A stretch of 64,000 nt of DNA from Takakia lepidozioides (Eukaryota > Streptophyta > Takakiopsida > Takakiales > Takakiaceae), in NCBI GenBank assembly GCA_030704615.1, contig CM060733.1, positions 11,222,001-11,286,000 of the forward strand, read 5' to 3'. Below the pieces are notes generated by a model. It made no database searches. It saw only the letters and a list, made by a program, of their open reading frames with translations, and was not told the origin of the DNA. Shown piece after piece: positions 24,180-34,946 of the stretch (position 1 is the stretch's first letter; the number at the start of each line of letters is the position of its first letter). A program made the position numbers and the translations under genes.

Positions 24180-25740
24180 TTTTACGGTCTAAGTCCCGAG
24201 GGCAGGGCGGTATGCGGCGACCCTACATTGGACTCGAGCATACCCGGACCCGCATTCGAGGGGACCCGCCAGCCATTGGATGCCAGCAAACCCACTCACC
24301 GGGTGGTCGGGGGCGATTCGATGTTCGTGCATCCGCGAACAAAATGGGATAAACCCCGATGAGGAGGCATGATCAGTCATTCATCAACTTAATTGATCTC
24401 TCAGAGCCTCTGTTGGCCCAACAAAATGCAGTCTGCGGAGGGCATGTCGGAACGTGGGGTCCTCTCAAGTGAATCAAGCCTGCCAAATTTTATTTATTTT
24501 GTGCGTTCGATTCTCTTCGCCCCGCTTGGCAGTTTCATCTCTTCGGTGGAAGAGATGATAGTGCTTCGCGGAACAATGACTCTCCGTCCCCGCATAGTGA
24601 ATTCAAAAAATACTAGATCTTTTTGCGATGGGGGAAGCCCTCTTAAAAAGTTGTTGGGAGGTCAATTTTCAATCGCATTCAATCGCACAGCGGATGAAGG
24701 GCGAAAGGTGCGCTGCCTGGCGCACACGTGAGACTTAAAGACCCAATTAATCTAAAATGAGAGGCCCTCGAAACTTTATAGACAATGACTTAAATGTCCG
24801 AGACATACAAGAGGAAAAAATGACCTCTGGGAAAGTGTCATGGAGGCTGATAGACCTTCTATATTTATATACTCTTTGATTGCATAGACGGAAATGCCAT
24901 TATGGATTACAGCTTCCTCTGTTTTTATTTTCATTTTTTAAATTAGTAAAAAGGGGAAGAAGCCCTTCATGTCGTATTGGAAGAAAACAAGGAAAAAAAA
25001 CCTTTGTGTTTCATGTAGCTACAAACGGGATTCAACATACCCCCGACCGATAGGGAAAACCAAAACAGGTAGATCAAGCAAAAATGAGATCAGCCCCAAT
25101 ATAGAGCAATGAAACATATCAAGAGAAAAATGAGATCTCACTTTATATAGCATGCAGAGTCCAAGTCGTCGATTACTAAAGACAATAGAAAGTGTCATCC
25201 TAAGGAATAGGGAGATATTCGATCGAGGCAAGTCTAATCCACAACATGAAACCCATAGGTGCATAGAAAGAGCTAGCTCAAGAAAATTTATAATTTCCTA
25301 CACATAGGCTCAAAGTTCATGAAGTATGATTTTACTTTAGAATTAGGGTCTTTCCAATGCCCCACTTCATGATATCTTCATCTTGATCCACTGGACAAGC
25401 CAAAAAACTTAGAGGAACTTCCAAGATCTAGAGAAACTATCTAGGTTGAACCTGCTGTCACCATGGATTGTGGAGCAAATCATGGTGTCCCTCCACCTCC
25501 AAGGGATATCAAAAACCAAGATGAGGTTTCGAGAGCATCGACAAAGCAGGCCTAGTTGCGACCTTGTGTTAGTAAGTCAAGATGACTCTTGTGAAGAATT
25601 CAAGATAAGTTATGATGCTCCATTGAAAGTATTGCAATTAGATTGTTGAAGATCTTAAAGATGGAAGACCAAACCAAAAAAAAATGGTCGTTGTGGCCCT
25701 CAACATTCAGCTTGAGAGTTAAGAGAGAGTTCGTCAGGTT
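24180..25740. other. No gene recognised
   Basis: Mixed composition: GC-rich at 24,190-24,370, AT-rich beyond 24,750. The 24,400-24,730 piece has one open plus frame with organelle-like base texture, but I could not match it to any organelle gene. No splice-supported coding exon was seen. Confidence 0.4.
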
Positions 25741-26233
25741 TTAATCGTGTTATAATAATAGAATGTCATGCTCACTATGACGATATTCATGTTGACTACT
25801 ATGGTGGAAGATTATGGGATTACAACTTATCAGCAGGTGGAGACATCTGCCATAGTCGCCATGTGACGAGCATGTTGGATAATGGGGATGCCGGTGGACA
25901 TACACCGGTTGGAGAGGTCATCTGATTCATGAGAAAAAAGAGAAGCTAGACATGGGATTGAGTATGTGAGATGATGAGATGGTTGAGAACTGATATACAC
26001 AGAATAGTATGGAATAAGATATGGATAGATCTTGCACTTGGTGGTAGGGTGGTCCAAGAGAGGTTTCCTAAAACAAGCTCTAGCTGGTTCTTGAAATGCA
26101 TGTGAATAATAGAGAGGTATTATAGATGTAAAGATATATTCTCATTTTTATGAAAAATCAATGTGATAGTTTGAAACTCTGTGGACTCAAATGTTATGTT
26201 TTGGGCTAGCGTTGTGATGAGGTCGTGATTAAC
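25740..26233 (+). mobile_element. LTR of a retrotransposon (3' part, next to PBS)
   Basis: Identified by its right border, which is followed at once by a classical plant primer-binding site. Related sequence occurs at about 31,990-32,190 (AGGTGGAGACATCTG, CGCCATGTGAC, ACCGGTTGGAGAGGT, GACATGGGATTGAG) and 33,430-33,520 (TTTTATGAAAAATC, GTGATAGT, GATGAGATCGTGAT), so it is a repeated family. The left border is uncertain. No gag-pol follows, so the internal region is lost. Confidence 0.55.
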
Positions 26234-26245
26234 TGGTATCAGAGC
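26234..26245 (+). promoter_or_regulatory. Primer-binding site, initiator-tRNA-Met type
   Basis: TGGTATCAGAGC is the sequence complementary to the 3' end of plant initiator tRNA-Met that primes minus-strand synthesis in many Ty1/copia and Ty3/gypsy elements. It lies 2-3 bases after the apparent LTR end, as expected. Confidence 0.7.
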
Positions 26246-27510
26246 TTAGGTGAGTGATAGAATGGTGAACGTTTCAAATTGTGATTTGATGAGCCAAGTC
26301 TCATTTAGGTCAACAGTAGTTTACCACGAAAGTCCTACGATAGTTTTGATGCTATGAAGCGTTCTTTAATTCACACCCAAGGGAAAATCAGAAAAATCAA
26401 CCTTTAATCTCCAATGTGCAAATGGAAGCGCTTGGTGCCCTTATTTGTTCACAATTACATATGTAACATTTGTGAAAGAGCAATCCACTACAAAACGTTG
26501 GCTTGTTCAATGCAATATGCAAGGTACTTGGAAGCAAGAGGAAAGAGAGGGAGGCCTACTTGTTGCGGTAGGGACGGCTTGCTGCTATGCTGACTTGCTC
26601 GCTAGCTCCCCGCGCTCCCTACCATGTAATCACCCGTGAACACTAAAACAAGTGGCTAGTCGCGTAATGGCTCCACCCTAAAACTCTTAAGTACAAAATT
26701 TACTTAAAATGTTATATTAAAATAAAATAATCACACATTTAAACTATATTTTAACCCCTAAAGGACGAGCTAACTTTTGGGTGTTTTCCCAAAAAGTGGG
26801 CCATATCCTCCATTGCCGAGCTGTAACTTCCTGGCCGCTTACATCCAGCTGGATGACCAGTTCCATTTCACCCCTACCTACTACATGAAGGTCCTCAAAA
26901 AATTGTAGCACTTTTGACTGTTCTATTTAGTAGATTATAACAAAAGAAAATTGGCCAAGTTGAAACCATGAACAAAAAAAGAGAGGAAAAATTGCTTTGA
27001 CCATGCAAGTTTGGTGATTTTACATTTTTTTCTTGAAGAAATGGCCTCCAGAATCCGGATAAGGGGCAACCAACACGTCATCTCCCAGAATCTCAGACCA
27101 AAATGCAAAAAATATGGGGGGGTTGCTTTGTATGTGAAATCTGGGGTAAAAAATCTTGTTTTGGCTTCTTTCCCAAGTACACCCATGAGGTGACATTTGT
27201 TTTCCAATTCCTCTGATAAGTAAGTGCACAGTAACATTTCATGGTGCCTTGTCCAAAATTTTTGGCATTATGATAAATTTTCAGCCCTAGATTGTATCTT
27301 GAAGATTGCCCATTTGACTGCCACGTAGGCAGATGCTCTAACACTGGATTTCATGAAACCCTGGCACTTTGCAAAATTCTAGGGAGCAGACCTTTTATGA
27401 TTTTTTGGCGCTGTAAATTCCCACATGTGCTCCTCTCTGACATGTACAATTCATCTTCAAGGTTCACTTCCATCCAATATCATCCATGGGAACTGGAGCG
27501 TGGCAAGTAA
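26246..27510. other. No gene recognised
   Basis: AT-rich sequence after the primer-binding site. There is no gag or pol similarity and no splice-supported exon. Confidence 0.4.
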
Positions 27511-27515
27511 TCTGG

Positions 27516-27536
27516 CGCGACCCGAATCGGGTCGCG
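27516..27536. repeat. Near-perfect palindrome, 10-bp arms, 1-nt centre
   Basis: CGCGACCCGA and TCGGGTCGCG flank a single A. The sequence is isolated in AT-rich surroundings and is followed by GTCCTTTAGGAGAC, itself partly self-complementary. Function unknown. Confidence 0.8.
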
Positions 27537-27639
27537 TCGTCCTTTAGGAGACCTTGTTTTGCATAAGAGAACAATTATTTATTTATTTCTTCATAAAGCT
27601 GGGGATAGAGGCCCTGGTAGAACTTATTAATTAAATATT

Positions 27640-27815
27640 GATGTATGATACTACAAAACTGATCTTTGGATTTACTAATCATTAAAATATCAAAATGCAT
27701 GTTGACATACTAACTGAATATTGAAATACTTGTGGAGAACTAATGAGATACTGAAATACTTGCTGAAATAGTAAAATACTGAAATACTGAAATTTGATGT
27801 ACTGAAATATTGCAC
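27640..27815. repeat. Degenerate TACTGAAATA repeat tract
   Basis: Irregular repetition of ACTGAAATACT/TACTGAAATA-like decamers in AT-rich DNA. Probably a decaying minisatellite. Confidence 0.5.
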
Positions 27816-28172
27816 TTCACATGCACATCAACAGACAAGGGAAACAGGAACAAGGAAGACTGGGCACTCACATCACCAAAATCTTCATCACCACTGGTGG
27901 CTTACCAGGAATAGTAAAAAGAAAAAAGAAAAGAAACTTCATTAAACTAAGAGAAATGAGATGAAATTAAACTGAGAGATAGAAAGGAAGAATAGGAACA
28001 TCGATTCATATTGTCACTGGAAGATCAAAGAACTTAGGGGATGGAAAACAAGGCAGAAAAGTGGGGGTGCCAACCATCAACAAGAGATTTACGAAAAATT
28101 TGATAAATAGGTAGGAAGCCAAAGGGACCAAACATGTTAGTACATGACAGAGACTCCTTGATCACTATCTAT

Positions 28173-28370
28173 CTTGTTGACATTTGGCATACATGTCCAC
28201 GAGGGTATTGTTGAGAATCACATCTGGTACAATTCCAGCTTTCGCGATGCAACCATGCACCTCTTTGCCCTTTTCCAGGGCTACCAGGCTTGCACTTGTA
28301 TTGCAAATGCACACAACGTGATGTGGTTGGGCTTCACCCCTTCCCCCATCCTTTGATCTTAGACCCCTAT
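28173..28370 (-). pseudogene. Inverted PPR-array fragment
   Basis: The complement carries the PPR-B unit signature: a stretch equal to ATGTGGTTGGGCTTCACC in plus orientation, the LAALEKGKEVHG-type segment, and a TTTGGCATACATGTCC tract that is the reverse complement of the MYAKCG core. It is one unit long and in the opposite direction to the main array about 7-8 kb away. Confidence 0.7.
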
Positions 28371-28409
28371 CCCTGCCCCTTCAGCTATCACTGCCTCTAC
28401 ACAAAAATC

Positions 28410-28575
28410 ATGCATACATCCTTGTCTTGCAGTTGATAATGACAGACTAGTTTTGTTCTAGGAAACACCCAACTCAGCTTATCACACTAGTTCCTATGCT
28501 GAATTGCGTCTGCTATTCTCTGTAATCTAACAGGCATTCACCTTTTTGCCTTCAGCATAGGATTTCGAGTAGGCG
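28410..28575 (-). repeat. Inverted copy of the PPR-A 5' region (distal part)
   Basis: The reverse complement of this stretch matches about 18,000-18,130: AGCAGACGCAATTCAGCATA, GGAACTAGTGTGAT, TTGGGTGTTTCCTAG and ATGCATGATT occur in the same order. It is separated by about 1 kb of inserted sequence from its former neighbour at 29,618-29,890. Confidence 0.75.
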
Positions 28576-28885
28576 CCCTGAATTCCCATAGATTTATGAA
28601 GATGTTCCAGACAGAAAATACAAACGATTGCGTAAGTAGGGGAATAAACAAGCTATAGTCAGGTGTACCCTCATTTGGGCTTGGCATACAAGGGGAGGAT
28701 AATGTAACCTCAGCCATATCAGCCACTATCAACATATAGCTGTGAAATAGAGCTTCTGCAGCAATGCTGCCCCTGGGAAGCTCTCCACACTGTTTCTCCA
28801 CTTCACGCATAATGGTGCTTACATTTACCTTCTCCCCTACAACAAGCAATACCACATGGTTGTCGGGTCCGTGTTCCGCCTTCAT
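28576..28885 (-). pseudogene. Unrecognised coding-like exon
   Basis: On the minus strand a frame encodes KAEHGPDNHVVLLVVGEKV, NVSTIMREVEKQCGELPRG, SIAAEALFHSYMLIVADMA. Its amphipathic, complex composition looks like real protein rather than chance. A possible companion exon is at about 29,135-29,190 (LQNSEAIVSIDMPAGPLES), preceded by a CAG acceptor. I cannot name the family. It lies inside an insertion that splits the inverted PPR-A region, so it may be host gene sequence carried by a transposon. Confidence 0.35.
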
Positions 28886-29439
28886 ACACATCCAAACAGC
28901 CAATTAGTGTCTTATGTCGTAGATCAACATACATTCAATTCATGCAGCAAAGCAAGGCAGAAAAATTGATTCTAACATCCACACGCTACTATCGCACACC
29001 AAATCCCATGCAAAAACTATACCACCTTTCCATGGCATGAACCACTCATATCACTACTGAACAAAATAGCTGCGACAGGAGAGCAGCAACAACATGCACA
29101 GGGTTGGCATGATTATCCGCAATCACCAAGACTCTAATGGACCAGCAGGCATGTCAATGGACACAATTGCTTCACTGTTCTGCAGACCCGACATTACAAA
29201 AATATTGAAAATTAGGAATTGTCTTAAGAGTCTGTGTTTTGAGATGAGTGCATAGGTTCTCTGGGGTGGTGGTGGACATAGATATTGCAGCAGCACCATG
29301 AGTCCAAATTCATTCAAGAGGCCAAATTTCAAGCACAATATTACCTATGATTCCATATGGATCAATATACCTACGAGAGAACAACTAAAGGCAGGTCTTG
29401 CACCGGCACAGTTGATAAAATCAGGCACCTCAACCATGA

Positions 29440-29620
29440 CAACAACCTCTGAAAGAGGATCAAGAGAGGGAGTCCACGATGCCTCTTCCGGCAGTTATGG
29501 GCATGTGAAGATGCTCTGTGAGGCAGGCAGACTGAAAGAGGCTCTACAAACTTTAAACCAAGGAGGCATTTCAGCAGATTCAGATACGTATGTCTGTCTC
29601 TTGCTTAAGTACCATTGACT
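29440..29620 (+). pseudogene. PPR N-terminal fragment
   Basis: Encodes SYGHVKMLCEAGRLKEALQT, LNQGGISADSDTYVCLLLKY, the usual first PPR of land-plant PLS proteins. From about 29,567 it is nearly identical to 19,396-19,446 of PPR pseudogene B. The frame ends a few codons later at the junction with inverted PPR-A sequence. Confidence 0.7.
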
Positions 29621-29895
29621 AGGATCAGAAAAGTATTCATTCCACAGCTACTCCTCAACTCTGTTACGTGTTTTTGGATACTTTCCTGTCGTCACGTTGG
29701 CAGTATCATGTCAGAGTCACTCTAAAATATCAAAGATTCACTCAACCAGCTAACTTGCAGAAATAAGTAAAAATAGGATGAAATGTGTTGAAGAATGTAC
29801 CTTCATTAGCTAGTCATTAGCAATGCTTTGATTTTATCAATTGTGCCGCTGCTACTGCGGCTTCCAGTTGACCATCTACCCATGCAGGTTTCTTG
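29618..29895 (-). repeat. Inverted copy of the PPR-A 5' region (proximal part)
   Basis: The reverse complement matches 17,700-17,990, including GGTAGATGGTCAACTGGAA, AGCAGCGGCA, TTAGCTGGTTGAGTGAATC and the WNEY-F-DPSQW coding stretch. Together with 28,410-28,575 it shows that this locus was once a continuous inverted copy of the PPR-A upstream region. Confidence 0.8.
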
Positions 29896-30916
29896 CAGCT
29901 ATGGATCCACAGGGAATCATAGGTAATCTTGAGCTTGAAATCCGGCCCTCTTGGATGAATCTAGACCCAAACTGTACCCGTGCTCCTTAAGCTATCCATG
30001 CTTTGTACAAATCATGCATACATCCCAAAGCTTCTAGCTCTGCACACTCCCTCTCCCACAGTCCCTCTCCCTCTCCCTAGCCTCGCTAATTCCCTGTTGT
30101 TCGTCTCCTTGACATTCTAGGGTATTGAACGCCACGGATGACGTCTATTCAACGAACTTCATCAGTACAAGGGATTTCATCATCCATTTCGACACGTCAT
30201 TCTGTCCGAAAATAGATTAAACTCTGCATAAAACATCCAAGACTTAGTGCTTATGCCACTTTTTAGTAGTTTCATCCCTCTCCGCAGCCACCTTTTCGTC
30301 CTCCTCTGATGCGATTTTTTTCATTTATAAGGAATTTTTTCATCCAGTCCATCACGACATTCAAAAAAGTCTCTATTTGAGTCTACTAAGAGATTTGACC
30401 CTTCCACCTCTGCGACCTCGCACAACCATCAAACTATATAACTTGTTCTTGAAGAAGTTAAGGTGAGTAATTTTCTTTATTGATGTTTATATTTGTTTTG
30501 TATACATGTGAATGGTTCTACATTTGCCAAATCACATGCTTTCAACTCAACTCATTGTACTCAAATTTATTATGACTTTATTATTCGTCTTTTTTTGGGC
30601 TGCTTCAAGTCTGTAACCAAGATTAAAAAATGTGCTGCACCAAATTAATATTACAGATAAAGTCCAAAAAATATATAATAAATTGTAATAAAAACAGTGT
30701 TTCTCTGGAAAAAAATTATTGTAAATATAGTGAAACATTGAATTATATTTGGAGGTTATGTTTAATGTTGTATACAATCTACTATACATGCCTATTGTAT
30801 TTTAAATGAAACCTTGGAGCGACAGCCTCCTATATACTATATATTATATATCCTTTATTTATGGGTCTTCATTTATGAATATTTTACATGTGTAAGATTC
30901 ACTTATGGGTCTTATC

Positions 30917-31498
30917 CAGTGTTGGGCGGATATAGAGTCATCATGATATCAATAGTAGGATATCAACCCGGCTATCAATGTATCCGGATCCGGATCCGGC
31001 AACTATTTGATATCCGGCTATTATTTATATCCGACGGATACATAAAATGCAGGATCCGGATAGGATCCTACCCGCCGGATATAAAAAGGTTTAATAACCG
31101 GATTGTATCCGGATATGTAGCCAAAATACCAGATCTCAACCGGATACAAGAAAATAAAATAAAATAAGAATTTAAATAATTTAAATTGATTAAATTGATT
31201 AAATTTAAAAAAAATTGCGAGTAAATCTCAATAAAGTTAAATCAGGGCTACAATCCCCCTGTTTAACAAAAAAATTATATTTCATGATTATTTATATCCG
31301 GATTACTCTATAACTGCCGGATATTAAAATCTAAATATCCGGACTTATTTATGTCCGGCAGATTTTTAAAAACTTCCACTATGCATAACCGGCGGATATT
31401 AGAAATGCAAATTATTCTAATATCCGGATCCGCAGGATATATCATTCACTATCCGGACCCGGCGGATATTAAAAAAAACTAAGAACCACCCAACACTG
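30917..31498. mobile_element. Non-autonomous hAT-type element with perfect 8-bp target duplication
   Basis: The terminal inverted repeats start CAGTGTTGGG and end CCCAACACTG. The element is flanked on both sides by GTCTTATC (30,909-30,916 and 31,499-31,506), an 8-bp duplication as hAT transposases make. It is 582 bp and AT-rich, and carries more than a dozen copies of a TATCCGGAT/ATCCGG motif on both strands throughout its length. No transposase frame is present, so it would have moved using an autonomous hAT element elsewhere. Confidence 0.88.
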
Positions 31499-31506
31499 GT
31501 CTTATC

Positions 31507-31989
31507 CAATCAAGGTACATTCAAGTTAGCATTTAAGCGGGGGAGGATTATCTGCTTCATGTAGGTGTTATCTAGTGGAGGTATATCAGGATCTTACTCA
31601 TTTGTGGCACCAATGCGTGGTCTCTCCCTTCTAGGGAGGAGCCAAAAAAACAAAACAAAAAAAACAAGAAAACAATCAACAAGAAGAGAATTTACGAGAG
31701 GGATTGAAAGAGTGAAATAGAGAGGTGGCAAGGAGGGAGAAACAGTACTGAAATGGCATTATTACCTTGCTGCGCGCAAGAGCGGGATGAATCGCAAGCA
31801 CAACAATTGCCCGATTTTTATGAGGTGACAGGGATTTAACATCTTGGGGGAGGAGCTGTTAAATGTCAGAGGAATCATTCGTCATTTTTAACGGCTGCTA
31901 TGAGCACAAGAAGAACATCATTGAATGATTCTCGAAGCCAAGCCGAGTCGGATGTCAGCTCGTTGGACATGAGAACAAAAAGAAACAAA
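31507..31989. other. No gene recognised
   Basis: Purine-rich and AT-rich spacer between the hAT element and an LTR-related block. No coding signal. Confidence 0.4.
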
Positions 31990-32195
31990 GATGTCACGCG
32001 TGAAAACAAAAGAAATGTTATATTATTGCAATTCATCAACAGGTGGAGACATCTGTAGCAATCGCCATGTGACAATCCTTGGACATAGACCGGTTGGAGA
32101 GGTTCCTCGAATGGTGAAAGGGCTAGTTGATCAAGAGAAGGTGGAGAAAGAAGACATGGGATTGAGAATCTGAGATAATAAGATGGTGGAGGACC
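31990..32195 (+). mobile_element. LTR-related fragment, second copy
   Basis: Matches the LTR at 25,815-25,985 in the same orientation (AGGTGGAGACATCTG, CGCCATGTGAC, CATGGGATTGAG). Its continuation appears to resume at about 33,430-33,520, leaving roughly 1.2 kb of inserted sequence between, including the fold-back elements. Confidence 0.5.
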
Positions 32196-32449
32196 GATGT
32201 GCAGAGAGTCGTGCTGGAATATGCGTCGTTATTAGAGTCATCCATGCAAGTTTGTGCCAGATGTGGGTGGAAATCCTCTTCGAGACACCGCCATCAAGTA
32301 TATGCAAAATCATAACCGGTTTTTCGAAGCATCTTGAGTACGTGTGGACGCTGGTTACAGGCAGTAAGCTACGATCCTCAACATTTGATAATGTGGCTGC
32401 GCCATAGATGAACTGTCACTCTTGATGTTTCAAAAACCTGGTTATGTCC

Positions 32450-32545
32450 GGTAACCGGCGAGAGGCCACGGGTTACCCCATGCAGCTTCGGCGCTACCAC
32501 GCCTCAGCTATACATGCGGTAACCCGTGGCCTCTCGCCGGTTACC
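32450..32545. mobile_element. Fold-back element with perfect 28-bp inverted arms
   Basis: Arms at 32,450-32,477 and 32,518-32,545 are exact reverse complements, beginning GGTAACCGGCGAGAGGCCAC. They enclose a 40-bp GC-rich loop. A miniature inverted-repeat element or hairpin-forming sequence is the simplest reading. No target duplication was recognised. Confidence 0.7.
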
Positions 32546-32550
32546 TAATC

Positions 32551-32951
32551 CATAGTTGCTTATGATTGTCTGAATTTTTTCTATTATGTTTGTTTTCACT
32601 TCACTAACACAATAAGTCGGGTGGCTTGCAAGTGGTCATTTCATTATTTTATTTACAGAGAGAAGACTCCGGCCGAAGTCGACGTAACTACCAGTCACTT
32701 CACCTTGCGGCTACTGCCCCCTTTCGGGGGTGGGCCCTATATTTTATTTACAACAGGAGTTGATGCTTAGCAAATGTTAGTTGTCAGGCGGCGGCCGCAC
32801 CTGCATTGTGCTATGAAGGTCGTTATACGCCTCAACTTCTTGTTGTGAGTAAAATAATGAAATGACCACCTGCAAGCCACCCGACTTATTGTGTTAGTGA
32901 AGTGAAAAACAAACATACTAAAAAAAATTCACACAATCATAAACAACTATG
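32551..32951. mobile_element. MITE-like element with about 100-bp terminal inverted repeats
   Basis: The left arm (32,551-32,652) and right arm (32,850-32,951) are imperfect reverse complements sharing CACTTCACTAACACAATAAG, CGGGTGGCTTGCA and GTCATTTCATTATTTTA. The central 200 bp is GC-richer. Long inverted arms and the lack of coding sequence fit a non-autonomous Mutator-type or fold-back element. No clear target duplication was seen. Confidence 0.75.
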
Positions 32952-33529
32952 ATTTTTGGTACATACTTGATGGCGGTATCTTCAAGAGGATCTCCGCATA
33001 TATCTGGCACAAACTTGTGTGCATCGCACCCATCGAGTTGCATGACATTGTCGATTGCAGTCCAAACAAACTTCAGCAATGGCATTTTCTCACCAAGGTT
33101 AGCTGACCAGATCCGCATAAGCGAGGATTTTATGACAAATGAAAACTGCATTTACTCTGGCTGTCTTGTCATATGAAATCGCAAAAGTCTTTAAACCACT
33201 CGATACCTCTCAACGTGAGAATTATAGATACCGACCTTCCAATTGGGAAACTGCCGACCTTAAAAGCTAGAGAGTGAAGGTGTTGCTGGTAGTGACCACA
33301 GTGGGCACTATGAAGCACATCATTTGTGAATGGCGCAAATCCACCAGATACCACCTGCCTTCAATCCAAATACAAACTATTCAAACATAAGAAGCAGACA
33401 AACAGGTATATATGTAAAATATATATATACCATTGTGTTTTATGAAAAATCTACGTGATAGTCTGAATTTAGATTCATTGTTGCATTTTGGACCAGTGTA
33501 TGTGATGAGATCGTGATACCCTCCATATA

Positions 33530-34660
33530 GAGAACCAAGAAGGAGAGCCCGCGCCATAGGGATATAAGTTACTATTGCCTCCCTACATCAGTCAAACAAA
33601 GAAGACTTTGGGAAATCATTTTGTTAATTCAAGGCAAAGGTGATCTTGGCCTTAAGGTCAAAGATGCCTAACTCTCGAATTTCTTTTTAAGGTAGATTTG
33701 TTTCCAATACACCAAGGTCTTATGGGAAGAGTCGATTGAGGTTGCACCCCAAATGTTATTTTGGATTAGGACCTTGAGAATATCAAAGCTTGGACACCAG
33801 ACAATTGTCAAGTACCAAATAAAGTCCAACAATGTTAACACTTAATTGGCAATTAGCTGAGTCCAACTAGCCTAAAAGAAATACTACTCAATTAAATAAA
33901 GTTTTGATCTTTATCATCGAGATACAACAGAGAACCTTTGGGAATTAGAGATATCTGATCCAAATTGGTGCCTCACCTAAACACTCCTCTGTAGGGGGTC
34001 GTTAGGATTCACATACACAACTTGAATCAAAACAAAATAAGATTTCTCCCTTTAAAGCCACAATCTCATACATTTGCTATTCCCCCAACGATACAGTTAA
34101 AAACACATGATCAATGTTGAACCCAATAACATCATACTTGTACATACCACTAAATTATATACTCAGGTGTATATAAGTATTGTGTGGGCTCACCTTTTAT
34201 GACTACTCGTCCGAGTACATGTATTTTTTTATTTTTTTAATAATATCCCTAATTCTAGATCATATCGATAGATTATTAGTTTTATAATGGTAGTGGGGGA
34301 GGGCAGCATGACACAGATAGACAACCCCCGTTAATGTTATAGAGATTCATATATTACCAAAGGTAAACTCGCAAATCAATTTCTATATTGAAAACGGAAC
34401 TTATTATTTTGTAGTTTTGAATCGTAAATAGCTTTGAATCAAATGATGATGTGACTCATTTTATTCAATGGCAATGTGATGAGGGTTGGACGCAGTTTGA
34501 AAATTGAGACAATCTAGTGGTTTATCATCCTCGATCATCGCGAAAGAGGGGTGACCTAGTAATAATAATATATGATATTGTCCGAAGAAAGTGTAATTAA
34601 TTATGGTGTCTCTTCACCCGAAGGGCTACTGCCTTACACGCCATGGAGGCAAATTCCACA
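33530..34660. other. No gene recognised
   Basis: AT-rich spacer. Probably old retroelement debris; there is no frame with recognisable similarity. Confidence 0.4.
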
Positions 34661-34875
34661 ACCCAGGGAAGGGGGAGAAGAGAATACCACACCTGTCAAG
34701 TAGCAAGATTTGACCCCATAATCATCTGGGTGGCACTCAGTGCACTTAAGCAATTGAGCTACTGCCTTTCCAGTAAGAAGATGGACACCTTTGTGACACC
34801 AATTGGTGGATTGAACCCACAATCACTTCCAAGCTGGTGGTATATGCCCATTACCATTGGGGTGCTACAACTTGG
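34660..34875 (-). mobile_element. Dimeric tRNA-like SINE candidate
   Basis: On the minus strand two tRNA-like units follow each other. The first has TAGCACCCCAATGGTAATGG (A-box-like) and GGGTTCAATCC (B box, about 34,811-34,821). The second has CAGTAGCTCAATTGCTTAAG (A-box-like) and GGGGTCAAATCTT (B-box-like, about 34,707-34,720). A dimeric pol III-promoted SINE is likely. The 3' tail is not clear. Confidence 0.5.
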
Positions 34876-34946
34876 TTGTCTGGTCTAGTAATTGTCATTG
34901 ATATTCATGGCAAAGATAAGTTTTTTGTCCCAAAATTCCTAAAAGC

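Noticed and set aside
24400-24740. Possible organelle-derived insertion
   Set aside because: The base texture suggested plant mitochondrial DNA, but no known organelle gene or intron could be matched by eye.
30814-31167. 117-codon frame rich in Tyr, Ile, Arg and Gly
   Set aside because: It translates the TATCCGGAT motif tract of the hAT-type element.
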